Positions 8,148 to 17,062 are shown, counted from the first letter of the stretch. The stretch is DNA of 64,000 nt from Janthinobacterium sp. BJB426 (GCF_002735705.1 NZ_PDZL01000025.1:1-64000), one strand, 5' to 3'. Notes: generated from the letters alone by a model not told the origin. Numbers and translations are program-made.

Positions 8148-11100
8148 CTATTTTTTCTTGGCCGCCTCGTGCAATTCGCGCCAGTTCGCCACTTCGCGCC
8201 AGCTGAGGCGCCGGGCCGGCAGCGGCGCGCTGACGACCTTGAGCACTGCCCCGCTGGCCGCGCCGGGCAAGCCAGGCTGCAGCACGGCCAGTTCCTTGCG
8301 CCCCTCGGCCCGCCCTGCCGCCGTCGCGGCACCCACCGTGCTGTTCAGTTCCAGCGCCAGCGGCGGCGCGCGCGCCAGGCCGTCGAACAAGCGTCCCGTC
8401 TGCTCGCCCGCCTGCACGACACCTGCACCGTCCGCAGCAAAGCCGCTCAGCACATCGAGCACGTACAGGCGCGTGGCCGGCCTGGCGCAAGGGTCGCGCC
8501 CCGGCAGGACAGTGTTGAACAGCACCTTGCCGGCGGCCAATACGGGACTGCTGATGCTGCGCTCGCCCGTCTGCGCGGTATCAAGAAAATCGAGGTACCA
8601 GCCGCGCATGGCGTCGCTGCCCGTATAGCGCAGCTCGGCGCCGTCGACGCGCACGCCACCGGCCGCCGCGCTCAGGCTGCGCGGTTCCAGGTCGGCCCGG
8701 CCGCGCGTGGGCGAACTTGCCCGCACATCGTCGTGCACGGCGTAAAACGACTGCGGCAGAAAGGCGGCGGGCCAGGTATCGGCCGCTTCGACCAACTTGC
8801 CCGTGCCGAACAGCAGCACATAGCCGCCACCGGGCGCGTACGCCACGCTCGGCTGCTGCGTCACCGGCTGGCGCCGGCCCTGGGCGTCGCGCGCAACAAA
8901 GACGAGCTTGCGTCCCTGCCCGTCCTTCCACTGCGGCCCGCCAGCCATGTCGAGGCGCCAGATATTTCCCTGCATATCGCCTGCATACAGATAAGCCAGC
9001 GCGCCGTCGCTGCCCGGCACCACGGCGGGCGGGCCCAGCGCGTGGGGCTCGGCATCGGTGCCCGCATCAGTGTCATGGCCGCCATCACCGCCGCCGCTGG
9101 CCACGGGCACCTTGAGGCGGAAGTAATTACTTCCCAACACCCAGGACATGCCGGGCGCCTTGTCCAGCGCCAGCAGGAAGAGGGCGGCGGCCGCTGCGGG
9201 CGCCGTCGTGTCCTTGCCGTCATTCACATGGTTGTTGTAGCCGCTGGCGACGATGGCAAAATCGCGGTAGGCAGGCGCGCCCTCCTTGCCTCCCATGTTG
9301 ATGCGGGCGAAGGCGGGCGGCGCGCGCACGTTGCCCATCAGCTTGTCGTCACGGTCCGTGAATTCCCACAGCGCCCCCTCCTGCGCGAAGCGGGCCGGAT
9401 CGGTGATGTCGAGCGCAAACACGCCCTGCGCCCCGCCGCCCATGCCCGACACCAGCACCGTCTTCCAATGTCCCAGCGCCAGCACTTCCGCCGTAGCTGC
9501 CGCGCCGTCGAGCAGCGGGCCGGGGCTGTAGTGAGTGCTCGCAGCGGCTGGCACATCGTGCAGCAGCGCTTGCGGCAGATAGGCAAACAATTCGCTGCCC
9601 GTGCGCGCATCGAAGGCGTGCAGCAAGCCGTCGTTGGCGCCCAGGTAGAGCATTTTGCGCCGCTGCAGCAGCGCCTGGCGGTGCAAGCCATAGCCGGCAC
9701 CCGGCATGCCCAGCCCCGGTGCGCCCACATACAGCAGATTGCCGTAGGGCGCCGCACCCAGGCTGCCTGACCTGCGCCGCAGGAAGCCGCCCGGCTGGCC
9801 CACCTCGTGCGTGCGCTGGCCCAGCAAGTACGCCAGGCGCGCCTCCGCTCGTCCATCGCCGCCATCGAATGCACTGCGCTGCTCCGCATCGAGCCGCGTC
9901 CAGGCCAGCGGCATCAGGGCGCCCTTGGCGTCGAGTGTGTAGACGGGACGCAAGGCCGCTGGCGTGCCATCCGGCACGGGCTTCTCCTGTCCGCCGGCGG
10001 TCCACGATGGTTTGCCGGGAAGCAGTGCCCCATCGGCGCCCACGGCAAATGCGGTGCGCGACAAGGTCATGCTGCCATCGGCCAGGCGCATCTGCGTCTG
10101 GAACCAGTATGCCTCTTCCGTACCGCTGGCCAGCGCCATCAGGGCCGGCCCGGCGAGCGTCGCCGGCAAGGTAGCCTTGTCGGCGACAGCAAAGGCCGCG
10201 CGCAGTCCCGCGATCAAGGCGGCCGGATCGCTGCCGGGCAGGTAATGGGCGGGCCAGCGGCCGTCCACGCTCCACTCGCTCAGCGCGCTGCCAGTCGCGC
10301 TCTTGAAGGGGTTGGCGTCGCCGTTCCCATCGAGAAAGCCGCCATATTTGGCCGCCAATAACATGGGCGTAGCGGCGGGAGTGGTGGCAGACTCGCCGGC
10401 CGGGTCGCCCTGGCGCAAGTCACCCGCATAGTGCTCGACCTTGGCAACGCCGTCGTTCTTGGCGCCGGGACGCAGGGCCTGCACGTGCGACCAGTAGGCC
10501 AGGCCCGCCGCATGGTAGCTGGCGCCGCCCACCCCGTCGGCCAGCCATTCCAGCGCAGCCAGGTCTGGCCGTGGCGCGGGATTGCCAGGTGTGCCGCCGC
10601 TTTCCAGGCTGCCCACCGCATGCGTCCACGCCATCGCATCGAACGGCGGCGGCGGCGCAAAACTGTCCGGCGCGCGGGCGCGGTCGCCGCTTGATGCGGG
10701 AGTGTGCGGGACATTGCCAGGCACATAACGGTCGCCCGCCATGCCCGCATCGCCGAGGCTGACGGCGATGTGGCGCTGGCAACTGGCCGTTTGCGGGTCG
10801 CTCCATTGGGTCACGACCGGCAAACCGTCGTCGATGGCAGGCGGGGCCGTGGTGGACGGCACCGTGCCAGACGCGGCGCTCGCTTGCCTTCCCTGCAAAT
10901 AGCGCAACGATTCGTACAGCAATTCCGCCAGCGGCGCCGCGCTGGCGTACGCGCCGGAATGCCCGGCGTTGCTGCGGCCCAGACCATTGATGTAAGCGGT
11001 CACCCCGCCGCCAGAGCCCGCGCCTTGTGCCGCAGCCTGAGCCGCATACACGCCAGTGGCGGGATTCCACTCGGCGTCGGCATTGTCTTGTGGCATAAAA

Positions 11101-12041
11101 TCGGGCGCCGCCCAACGCTGCCTGCCCACGTAAGCCAATGGCGCGCGCAGCACGCCGCCATACACGGGGCCGGCGCCGGAGCTCACGCCGTTCAAGTGGC
11201 CAAACACGCCCACGCGCACCCTGCCGCCATGGCGTTGCACGGCGCCGACCGGCTTGTAGTTCTTGCCATACGCGAGGCACAAGTCGTCGCGCAGCGGTCC
11301 TTCTTCCGTGTCGCACACGCGCACGCGCGCGAGGAACACGCCGTGCGTGGCGGCAACGCCGGGCGCATCGCAACTGCCGCCCGGGGGCAAGCTGGCGTCG
11401 CCGAACAGCAGTCGATTACGGCAGGAAACGATGGCCAGTTGCACCAGCGCAAACGGTGTCGCCGCCGACACCCCAGCCTGCAAGACCTTGCGCGGGAAAA
11501 AGACGGAGTGGGCAAAGAAGTCGATGGGACCATCGGCATCGGGCAGGTAGGCGCGCTGCAGCACCGTCTTGCGCACCTCGTCTATGACGCGGTCGCCGCC
11601 CGTCAGCGCATAGCGGACGAGGTCGAGCATGCTGGTACTGGCCCAGTTGAGAAAGTTGCCGCTGAAACTATCGCCGCCGCAGCCGTGCAGTGCATCGGCC
11701 GGTTTCAACACGGAGAAGTAAGCGGTCGCTACGCGCAAGTCCGGCAGCATGATGCCATCCTTGTTGCGATACGGGTAGCTGTAGCACATGCGCGCATGGA
11801 AGTACCCTGCGTACTCGCGCTGCGGAGCATACTCGCCGCCATGCGCGGCCGCGGCGGCCGCATGCGTCAAAGACAGGTTGAGCAGCAGGTTCGGCGGCAC
11901 GCGGGCGCCGTACAAACCTGCGTCGGCCCGTGCCAGCGCCACCGGGGGAGTGGCGGCGGCAAAGGCGCCGCCGCAAGCCAGGCCAGCCAGGCCAGCCAGC
12001 AGCAGCCGGGCGGACGACAAAGCGACTGACCAAGCCTTCAT
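8148..12041 (-). CDS. pilY1: Type IV pilus tip/adhesin protein PilY1
   Basis: The true start is ATG at 12041, which overlaps the pilX stop by four bases (ATGA), giving 1297 residues. Residues 1-28 form a Sec signal peptide ending AFA. The C-terminal half (about 830-1200) has the PilC/PilY1 beta-propeller signatures MLYLGANDGLLHAFD, VSGMGGGAQGVFALDITDP and LYAGDMQGNIWRLD. An Asp/Gly-rich stretch (DGGHDTDAGTDAEP) is a possible calcium loop. I see no von Willebrand MIDAS motif in the N-terminal part, so the N-terminal half may be specialised. PilY1 primes type IV pili, acts as a tip adhesin and in Pseudomonas takes part in surface sensing. Confidence 0.93.
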   Translation of the reverse strand: MKAWSVALSSARLLLAGLAGLACGGAFAAATPPVALARADAGLYGARVPPNLLLNLSLTHAAAAAAHGGEYAPQREYAGYFHARMCYSYPYRNKDGIMLPDLRVATAYFSVLKPADALHGCGGDSFSGNFLNWASTSMLDLVRYALTGGDRVIDEVRKTVLQRAYLPDADGPIDFFAHSVFFPRKVLQAGVSAATPFALVQLAIVSCRNRLLFGDASLPPGGSCDAPGVAATHGVFLARVRVCDTEEGPLRDDLCLAYGKNYKPVGAVQRHGGRVRVGVFGHLNGVSSGAGPVYGGVLRAPLAYVGRQRWAAPDFMPQDNADAEWNPATGVYAAQAAAQGAGSGGGVTAYINGLGRSNAGHSGAYASAAPLAELLYESLRYLQGRQASAASGTVPSTTAPPAIDDGLPVVTQWSDPQTASCQRHIAVSLGDAGMAGDRYVPGNVPHTPASSGDRARAPDSFAPPPPFDAMAWTHAVGSLESGGTPGNPAPRPDLAALEWLADGVGGASYHAAGLAYWSHVQALRPGAKNDGVAKVEHYAGDLRQGDPAGESATTPAATPMLLAAKYGGFLDGNGDANPFKSATGSALSEWSVDGRWPAHYLPGSDPAALIAGLRAAFAVADKATLPATLAGPALMALASGTEEAYWFQTQMRLADGSMTLSRTAFAVGADGALLPGKPSWTAGGQEKPVPDGTPAALRPVYTLDAKGALMPLAWTRLDAEQRSAFDGGDGRAEARLAYLLGQRTHEVGQPGGFLRRRSGSLGAAPYGNLLYVGAPGLGMPGAGYGLHRQALLQRRKMLYLGANDGLLHAFDARTGSELFAYLPQALLHDVPAAASTHYSPGPLLDGAAATAEVLALGHWKTVLVSGMGGGAQGVFALDITDPARFAQEGALWEFTDRDDKLMGNVRAPPAFARINMGGKEGAPAYRDFAIVASGYNNHVNDGKDTTAPAAAAALFLLALDKAPGMSWVLGSNYFRLKVPVASGGGDGGHDTDAGTDAEPHALGPPAVVPGSDGALAYLYAGDMQGNIWRLDMAGGPQWKDGQGRKLVFVARDAQGRRQPVTQQPSVAYAPGGGYVLLFGTGKLVEAADTWPAAFLPQSFYAVHDDVRASSPTRGRADLEPRSLSAAAGGVRVDGAELRYTGSDAMRGWYLDFLDTAQTGERSISSPVLAAGKVLFNTVLPGRDPCARPATRLYVLDVLSGFAADGAGVVQAGEQTGRLFDGLARAPPLALELNSTVGAATAAGRAEGRKELAVLQPGLPGAASGAVLKVVSAPLPARRLSWREVANWRELHEAAKKK

Positions 12042-12712
12042 GGCCCCGCTCCCACCGTCTGTTTTCGGTAATAAATTTGCAACACGACTTGCGTGCTTTC
12101 CTGCGCGCCAAAACCGATGGCCGTGATGCGATACACATAGCTTTCCGTCGCCAGGCCGCCAGCCACCGCCGTGGCCTGCGCGCCGGGCGGGTGAAACGGC
12201 AGCAACTCGACCAGGTAGCGGGGCCGGCGCGACGGCAGGAAACCCTGCCCCGTCTGCATGACGGCGCCCGTAAACTGGCCGTATGGCACGGCGCGGCTGG
12301 CACTTCCCCCTTCGGCGCCATCGAGGTCCGTACTCAACCAGAGCGCCGGCGCGTCCGGGCCTGCTGGCAGGCACAGGCCCAGCGCCCCTCCCTCGCCGCA
12401 GCCGTCCGCGAACCCGGCCGCGCTGCCTGGCGCGAAGAGGCTGCTGCGTCCCGGCGCGTCGGGCAAGCCTTCGATATCATTTTGCGCATCCATCAATGCT
12501 TCCTCCGCCGCCTGAAAGGCGATCTGCCGGTCGCGCTCACCGCGTGCCGACTTTTCGCCCTGCAAGGCCATCTGCGCCGCCGATATGCCCAGCAGCAAGA
12601 TGATCACCAGCAGGCACAGCACATACACGAGAGTGGCGCCACGCCCTTGTCCGCCAGAAACGCAGCAGCCTGAACAACGGCGGACGCCCGCGCCGGCCAT
12701 CGCGCCGCCCAC
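12038..12712 (-). CDS. pilX: Type IV pilus minor pilin PilX
   Basis: The product is 224 residues from GTG at 12712, directly after the pilW stop, or 220 from ATG at 12700. GRGATLVYVLCLLVIILLLGISAAQMAL is the PilX-type N-terminal helix. The cleavage region is GATLV rather than the classical GFTLIE, common in PilX. Next come QIAFQAAEEALMDAQNDIEG, the conserved helix, and VYRITAIGFGAQESTQVVLQIYYRK at the C-terminus, typical of PilX. It primes pilus assembly with PilV, PilW and PilY1. Confidence 0.9.
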   Translation of the reverse strand: MGGAMAGAGVRRCSGCCVSGGQGRGATLVYVLCLLVIILLLGISAAQMALQGEKSARGERDRQIAFQAAEEALMDAQNDIEGLPDAPGRSSLFAPGSAAGFADGCGEGGALGLCLPAGPDAPALWLSTDLDGAEGGSASRAVPYGQFTGAVMQTGQGFLPSRRPRYLVELLPFHPPGAQATAVAGGLATESYVYRITAIGFGAQESTQVVLQIYYRKQTVGAGP

Positions 12713-13690
12713 CTAGGCCGGTCCATTGCGCAGCATAATGCTCGTCTGCACCAGCTGCCGCAGCCTGGAGCGCGTCGCGGCGGGCAAGGACGCGCGCGCG
12801 ATGCGCACGCCCGTGTCGCCGGCGCCGTGCGCCTCGGCATATGCCTGGCCAAACAGGTCGAACTGCGCCGGTCCCAGTTCCGCCATCTTGTCCGCCTGGC
12901 CCGCCTCGCCATGCAACAGCAAGGCCACGCGCACGCTGGCCACGCGCTTCCAGTGCGTGCGCCGTTGAAAATCGCGCTGGCGCGCGGCCGCATCCGCACC
13001 CGCCAGCACCAGCGCCGCATCGTCAGCGTCGAGCGCGCTGGCGTTGACATAGCGGTTCGCCACGCCATCGGGCGGCGTATCCGTGTCGAGGCCATACAGC
13101 ACCTGGAAGCTGTCGACGCCTCGGATGATGGCGTCCGCGCCCCAGCCGTTCGCGCCACGGTATTTGCAGCGCAGCTCGCCCTCGCCATCGGCGCCCTGCG
13201 CTACATAGAAAATGCTCCAGCCCCGCTGCGCCTGCGTTTGCGCGGCGCCCACGCCAAAGCCGGCGCAATTGAGGACGGATCCGTCTCCGCCCTCAATTGC
13301 GCCGGCGCCGTAATAGCGCAAGGCCAGCACGTCGCTGCCATGCAGGACATCGGGCAGCGCGCCGCTGATGCCTTCGCTGTTCTTGCCCAGGCTGCGCGCG
13401 TCGAGCCCGGCGACATTGGCGCTGTCATCATCGGCATGGGCGACGGGCGCGGCGCTGCTGTCCCAGTTCACGTACGCCGTCTGGCGCACGGCGCGGGCGA
13501 TGGCGTCGAGCGCATAGCGGCCGTTGTCGTCCAAGCGCGCGCTGGCGGACTGGTCGCCATAACTGCCGCTGGCCGCCAGCAACACGCTACTGGCAGCCAG
13601 CATCAGCAGCGCACCGAGCGACAGGGCCACCAGCAATTCGACCAGGCTCATGCCGCGACGCCGGCTCCACGCTGCAAACACGCCGTTCAT
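12713..13690 (-). CDS. pilW: Type IV pilus minor pilin PilW
   Basis: From ATG at 13690, overlapping the pilV stop by four bases, the product is 325 residues. The leader MNGVFAAWSRRRG is followed by MSLVELLVALSLGALLMLAASSVLLA, the prepilin cleavage site and helix with Glu5. The remainder matches PilW: GRYALDAIARAVRQTAYVNW, SDVLALRYYGAG, SIFYVAQG, DSFQVLYGLDTD and WKRVASVRVALLLHG. PilW is a core minor pilin of the priming complex. An upstream in-frame extension to 13924 overlaps pilV and is not credible. Confidence 0.92.
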   Translation of the reverse strand: MNGVFAAWSRRRGMSLVELLVALSLGALLMLAASSVLLAASGSYGDQSASARLDDNGRYALDAIARAVRQTAYVNWDSSAAPVAHADDDSANVAGLDARSLGKNSEGISGALPDVLHGSDVLALRYYGAGAIEGGDGSVLNCAGFGVGAAQTQAQRGWSIFYVAQGADGEGELRCKYRGANGWGADAIIRGVDSFQVLYGLDTDTPPDGVANRYVNASALDADDAALVLAGADAAARQRDFQRRTHWKRVASVRVALLLHGEAGQADKMAELGPAQFDLFGQAYAEAHGAGDTGVRIARASLPAATRSRLRQLVQTSIMLRNGPA

Positions 13691-14277
13691 ACGCCGCCTC
13701 CGCCCAGCTGGAATGCCAGCCTGGGCAGCGACTCGCCCGACGCATTCTCGGCGGGCGAGCCATCGGGCAAGCGGGCGCGCCAGCCAAGCTTGATGACGAT
13801 GGGCGCACCCTTGCCGCCGCTGCACACCCAGTGCAAGCCTTGGGCGGCGGCATCCCACGCGGAAGTGTCGCGGCAGATGCGCAGGCGCGCGCCGGGCAAG
13901 GCCGCATGCAGCCCTTGCTTCCATTCGGCGATGTCGAATTGCGCCAGCTCGGCCGCGCTGCAGGCGGTGGCGCCAAAGCAGTCCGGCGCACCGCCGGCCG
14001 CTTCGGCGTCGTCTGCCGCCGCGTAGGCCACGTTCAGATAGGGATTGGCCGTATCCGGACCATGCATGAGCACGCTGTTCGCACGCATGCGCTCGGCCAT
14101 GCCGGCGGCCAGTTGCACGCCCGCCGACAACAGCGCCGACTCATGGCGCGCGCGCAGGGAGTTCAGTTGCAGGATGCTGGCACCGAGCAGGCCCAGCGCC
14201 AACAGCAGCAGCGACACCAGCACCTCGATGAGGCTGCTGCCACCGGCAGGAAACATAGTGCGACCGCCCTTGCCCAT
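13687..14277 (-). CDS. pilV: Type IV pilus modification/minor pilin PilV
   Basis: The 196-residue product begins MGKGGRTMFPAGG, then SSLIEVLVSLLLLALGLLGASILQLNSL, the prepilin helix and the typical PilV continuation. RICRDTSAWDAAAQG and a C-terminal beta-rich stretch follow, as in PilV of Pseudomonas. It is the first gene of the six-gene minor pilin operon. The roughly 220 bases upstream to nrdR hold the presumed promoter, for which I see no strong consensus. Confidence 0.9.
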   Translation of the reverse strand: MGKGGRTMFPAGGSSLIEVLVSLLLLALGLLGASILQLNSLRARHESALLSAGVQLAAGMAERMRANSVLMHGPDTANPYLNVAYAAADDAEAAGGAPDCFGATACSAAELAQFDIAEWKQGLHAALPGARLRICRDTSAWDAAAQGLHWVCSGGKGAPIVIKLGWRARLPDGSPAENASGESLPRLAFQLGGGGV

Positions 14278-14445
14278 GCGCTACTCCCTTCCGCAGACAG
14301 AGTCGCAAGAACAGGCGGCCCAGATACAAGATAGGCGCGCGCAAAAAGCTGGATCTGCGCTAGCGCAAACAGTACGGTGATAAGGTGAGAAGAACAGCGT
14401 TGGTATTGATCAGGCCGCTTGCCAGGCGCGCGCTGGCGTGGTGAA

Positions 14446-14470
14446 AACGGGGCGCATGAGCGGCCCCGTT
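14446..14470 (-). terminator. Probable intrinsic terminator after nrdR
   Basis: AACGGGGC and GCCCCGTT form a stem around a short loop. On the minus strand the stem is followed by TTTTC. It lies about 30 bases after the nrdR stop and would separate nrdR from the pilin operon. The T-run is short, hence moderate confidence. Confidence 0.55.
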
Positions 14471-14496
14471 GTCGGCAAAGTGAACGTCAGAGTGCG

Positions 14497-14958
14497 TCAG
14501 GGCTTGCGCGCCTGCCCCACTTCGGCAATCGCATCCTGGAATTCGGCCAGGTCTTCGAAATTTTTATACACGGAGGCGAAGCGGATGTAGGCGATCTTGT
14601 CGAGGCGCTTCAGTTCCTGCATGACGAGTTCGCCGATATAGCCGGAATCGACTTCGCGCAAGCCGCTGGTCAGCAGTTTTTCCTGGATGGATGCGATGGC
14701 CGTATCCACAGAGGCGGCCGCGACGGGACGCTTGCGCAAGGCCAGCATTAAACTGCCGCGCAACTTATCCGCAGCGAACTCCGTCCGGCTGCCATTCTTT
14801 TTGACGACGGACGGCATGATAAGTTCAATGCGCTCGTACGTGGTAAACCGCTTGTCGCATTTGCCGCAGCGGCGGCGGCGCCGAATGGCATCCCCTTCCT
14901 CCGATACGCGCGTATCGAGAACCTGGGTGTCGCCGTGCTGGCAAAATGGACATTTCAT
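14497..14958 (-). CDS. nrdR: Transcriptional repressor NrdR
   Basis: The 153-residue product is full length. It has a zinc ribbon with Cys3, Cys6, Cys31 and Cys34 (MKCPFC and CGKC) and an ATP-cone domain from about residue 49 (MPSVVKKNGSRTEF). NrdR senses ATP/dATP and represses ribonucleotide reductase operons by binding NrdR boxes. It lies downstream of glyA on the same strand, a frequent betaproteobacterial arrangement, but two hairpins and a structured repeat separate them, so it may be transcribed on its own. Confidence 0.97.
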   Translation of the reverse strand: MKCPFCQHGDTQVLDTRVSEEGDAIRRRRRCGKCDKRFTTYERIELIMPSVVKKNGSRTEFAADKLRGSLMLALRKRPVAAASVDTAIASIQEKLLTSGLREVDSGYIGELVMQELKRLDKIAYIRFASVYKNFEDLAEFQDAIAEVGQARKP

Positions 14959-15011
14959 GGGCTGGCTACAACTTTATAGTAATAATTACGGGAAATTGCC
15001 GCCCTTGTACA

Positions 15012-15041
15012 AAGGGCGCCCGAATCACTCCGGGCGCCCTT
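15012..15041. terminator. GC-rich hairpin between glyA and nrdR
   Basis: A perfect stem of 11 base pairs, AAGGGCGCCCG paired with CGGGCGCCCTT, has a 7-base loop. It lies about 50 bases upstream of the nrdR start. It lacks a T-run on either side, so it may be a processing or pausing structure rather than a classical terminator. Confidence 0.5.
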
Positions 15042-15052
15042 GGGCACGAAGG

Positions 15053-15089
15053 AATGTGTCATACAGAATCTTACTCCGTATGACACATT
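15053..15089. repeat. Perfect 12-bp inverted repeat upstream of nrdR
   Basis: AATGTGTCATAC (15053-15064) and GTATGACACATT (15078-15089) are exact inverted copies around a 13-base loop. With the 15012-15041 stem it forms a tandem hairpin pair between glyA and nrdR. It could be a protein-binding site or an RNA structure; I do not recognise it. Confidence 0.6.
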
Positions 15090-15111
15090 CTGGACAAATA
15101 ATTAGCGACTA

Positions 15112-15256
15112 TTCCGGTAAGGAGCGTCTGCAGCAGATTGCTCATCGGTCGCGCGGACAAGGCGCGAGGAGGACGCATGGCTAGCCATGCTACGACGAGC
15201 AACGCAGTACCCGCTTCCGAGGGGCTGTCTGCTGTAGATGTATTCCTTCACCGGAA
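15112..15256. repeat. Structured hairpin repeat, copy F, after the glyA stop codon
   Basis: The outer arms begin TTCCGGTAAGG (from 15112) and end CCTTCACCGGAA (to 15256). Further pairing is present between CTGCAGCAGA and TCTGCTGTAG. The centre is a CATGG-CTAG-CCATG hairpin. It ends 7 bases from the glyA stop codon. The architecture matches the other five elements in the window, although this copy has its own sequence. Confidence 0.65.
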
Positions 15257-15263
15257 CAGGCTC

Positions 15264-16511
15264 TTAAGCTGCGTACACAGGGTGCGCGTCGGCCAGGACT
15301 TTCACGGCCGCTTTGACGCGCTCGATGGTGGCGGCGTCATGCGGATTGTCCAGCACGTCGGCGATCAGGTTGCCCACTTCTTCCGCTTGCGCTTCCTTGA
15401 AACCGCGCGTCGTCATCGCCGGGCTGCCCAGGCGGATGCCCGAGGTGACGAAAGGTTTTTGCGGGTCGTTCGGGATGCCGTTCTTGTTGCAGGTGATGTG
15501 CGCGGAACCGAGGATGGCTTCGGCTTCCTTGCCCGTCAGGTTCTTGGCGCGCAGGTCGACCAGCATGACGTGCGATTCGGTGCCGCCGGAAACAATGCGC
15601 AGGCCGCGCTTGATCAGGGTTTTCGCCAGCACGTCGGCGTTCTTGATCACTTGCTTCTGGTATTCGACGAACTCAGGACTCAGCGCTTCCTTGAAGGCGA
15701 CAGCCTTGCCGGCGATCACGTGCATCAGCGGGCCGCCCTGGATGCCAGGGAAGATGGCCGAGTTGATGGCTTTTTCGTGTTCGGCCTTCATCAGGATGAT
15801 GCCGCCGCGCGGGCCGCGCAACGATTTGTGCGTGGTCGAGGTGACGAAGTCGGCGAACGGCACCGGGTTCGGGTACAGGCCGGCGGCGATCAGGCCGGCG
15901 TAGTGGGCCATGTCGACCATGAAGTAGGCGCCAACTTCCTTGGCAATCTTGCCGAAGCGTTCAAAGTCGATCTTTTTCGAGAACGCCGATGCGCCGGCGA
16001 TGATCAGTTTTGGCTTGCGTTCGCGGGCCAGGCGTTCCATCGCCTCGTAGTCGATGTCTTCTTCCGCCGTCAAACCGTAGGAGACGACGTCAAACCATTT
16101 GCCGGACATGTTCAGCGGCATGCCGTGGGTCAGGTGGCCGCCTTCGGCCAGCGACATACCCATGATCAGGTCGCCTGGTTTCAACATGGCGAAGAACACG
16201 CCCTGGTTCGCCTGCGAGCCGGAGTTCGGCTGCACGTTCGCGCATTCGGCGCCGAACAGCTGTTTCACGCGGTCGATGGCCAGTTGCTCGGCCACGTCGA
16301 CGTATTCGCAGCCACCGTAGTAGCGCTTGCCTGGGTAGCCTTCGGCATATTTATTCGTCAGCTGCGAGCCTTGCGCTTCCATTACGGCTGGCGACGTGTA
16401 GTTCTCCGACGCGATCAGTTCGATATGGTCGTGCTGGCGCGTATTCTCTTTTTGAATGACGGCGAACAATTCAGGATCGACGTTGGCGAGGTTGTGATCT
16501 TTTGCAAACAT
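15264..16511 (-). CDS. glyA: Serine hydroxymethyltransferase
   Basis: The 415-residue product is standard length. The PLP lysine lies in TTTHKSLRGPRGG (about residue 229), and the N-terminal ELIASENYTSPAVMEAQGS and the YYGGCEYVDVAE blocks are typical. It interconverts serine plus tetrahydrofolate with glycine plus 5,10-methylene-tetrahydrofolate in the cytosol, feeding purine, thymidylate and methionine synthesis. Its leader holds a ZTP riboswitch and a strong sigma70-type promoter, so expression should rise when folate or 10-formyl-THF is short. Confidence 0.98.
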   Translation of the reverse strand: MFAKDHNLANVDPELFAVIQKENTRQHDHIELIASENYTSPAVMEAQGSQLTNKYAEGYPGKRYYGGCEYVDVAEQLAIDRVKQLFGAECANVQPNSGSQANQGVFFAMLKPGDLIMGMSLAEGGHLTHGMPLNMSGKWFDVVSYGLTAEEDIDYEAMERLARERKPKLIIAGASAFSKKIDFERFGKIAKEVGAYFMVDMAHYAGLIAAGLYPNPVPFADFVTSTTHKSLRGPRGGIILMKAEHEKAINSAIFPGIQGGPLMHVIAGKAVAFKEALSPEFVEYQKQVIKNADVLAKTLIKRGLRIVSGGTESHVMLVDLRAKNLTGKEAEAILGSAHITCNKNGIPNDPQKPFVTSGIRLGSPAMTTRGFKEAQAEEVGNLIADVLDNPHDAATIERVKAAVKVLADAHPVYAA

Positions 16512-16619
16512 GTAAAAACTCCAAGTATGAGGGTGCTTGTACTGGCAGGTTGGATCGAATGAGGGGAGCCGGCGTTAAGTGAATAACAACATTGGACAGG
16601 CAGCCTCTTCGTGCTTTTC

Positions 16620-16745
16620 CATAGTGGCTACCCAGGCGAACGGCTGATGAAAAATCTCACGTTTCCCGGTGGATGCCCACCTTTCGCCGGTTTGCCGATC
16701 GCCATTCATGGAGATCGCCCGACTTTTCGCCAGTCACGTGAGACG
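16620..16745 (-). ncRNA. ZTP (pfl) riboswitch upstream of glyA
   Basis: On the minus strand the leader reads CTCACGTGACTGGCG on the 5' side and CCACCGGGAAACGTGAG on the 3' side. These are the two conserved halves of the pfl/ZTP aptamer closed by the CTCACGT/ACGTGAG stem. A short linker follows, then GCCGTTCGCCTGGGTAGCC, the 3' subdomain with the diagnostic CGCCTGGG. The pfl class is known to respond to ZMP/ZTP and to sit upstream of purH, folD and glyA genes. The stretch GGGTAGCC can alternatively pair with GGCTGCCT downstream, a possible expression platform; no U-tract is present, so control may be at translation. Confidence 0.88.
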
Positions 16746-16758
16746 TAATGGAAGCCAA

Positions 16759-16787
16759 ATTGTAAGTTAAGTGCCCAAATTGAGCAA
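16759..16787 (-). promoter_or_regulatory. Sigma70-type promoter for the glyA riboswitch transcript
   Basis: On the minus strand TTGCTC and TACAAT are separated by exactly 17 bases. Predicted transcription would begin about 7 bases before the first stem of the ZTP aptamer, which supports both calls. Confidence 0.75.
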
Positions 16788-16922
16788 GGAATGCAACCGT
16801 GCGGCTATAATCGCCGCGCGCCACCGCAGACCGGGCGCGGCCACAGGCCGCCCCAGGGGATGACTGCGGCTTTTAAGCTGGGCTTAAACCTGGCCATGGC
16901 ATGTAAGCGTATGTTACGAAGC

Positions 16923-16950
16923 TTGCCATTGCACACGCCGGATTTACAAT
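16923..16950 (+). promoter_or_regulatory. Probable promoter of the ybgC-tol-pal operon
   Basis: TTGCCA and TACAAT are separated by 16 bases, about 110 bases before ybgC. A further TATAAT at 16806-16811 lacks a good -35 at normal spacing but could be a second start. Confidence 0.5.
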
Positions 16951-17062
16951 GCTGCGGTGCAACTTATATGCAGCTTTTGCATGGCTTTCCAGCAAGCGCC
17001 CACAGTCACAAGAAGAAAAATCGCGTAAAATGTTGCTCAATCTCACTACTGGCGCAATAAAC

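Noticed and set aside
13690..13924. N-terminal extension of PilW
   Set aside because: It overlaps pilV entirely, and the prepilin leader sits at the start proposed here. Similar spurious extensions were trimmed for pilY1, the PELOTA PRTase, TerA-like, srkA and others.
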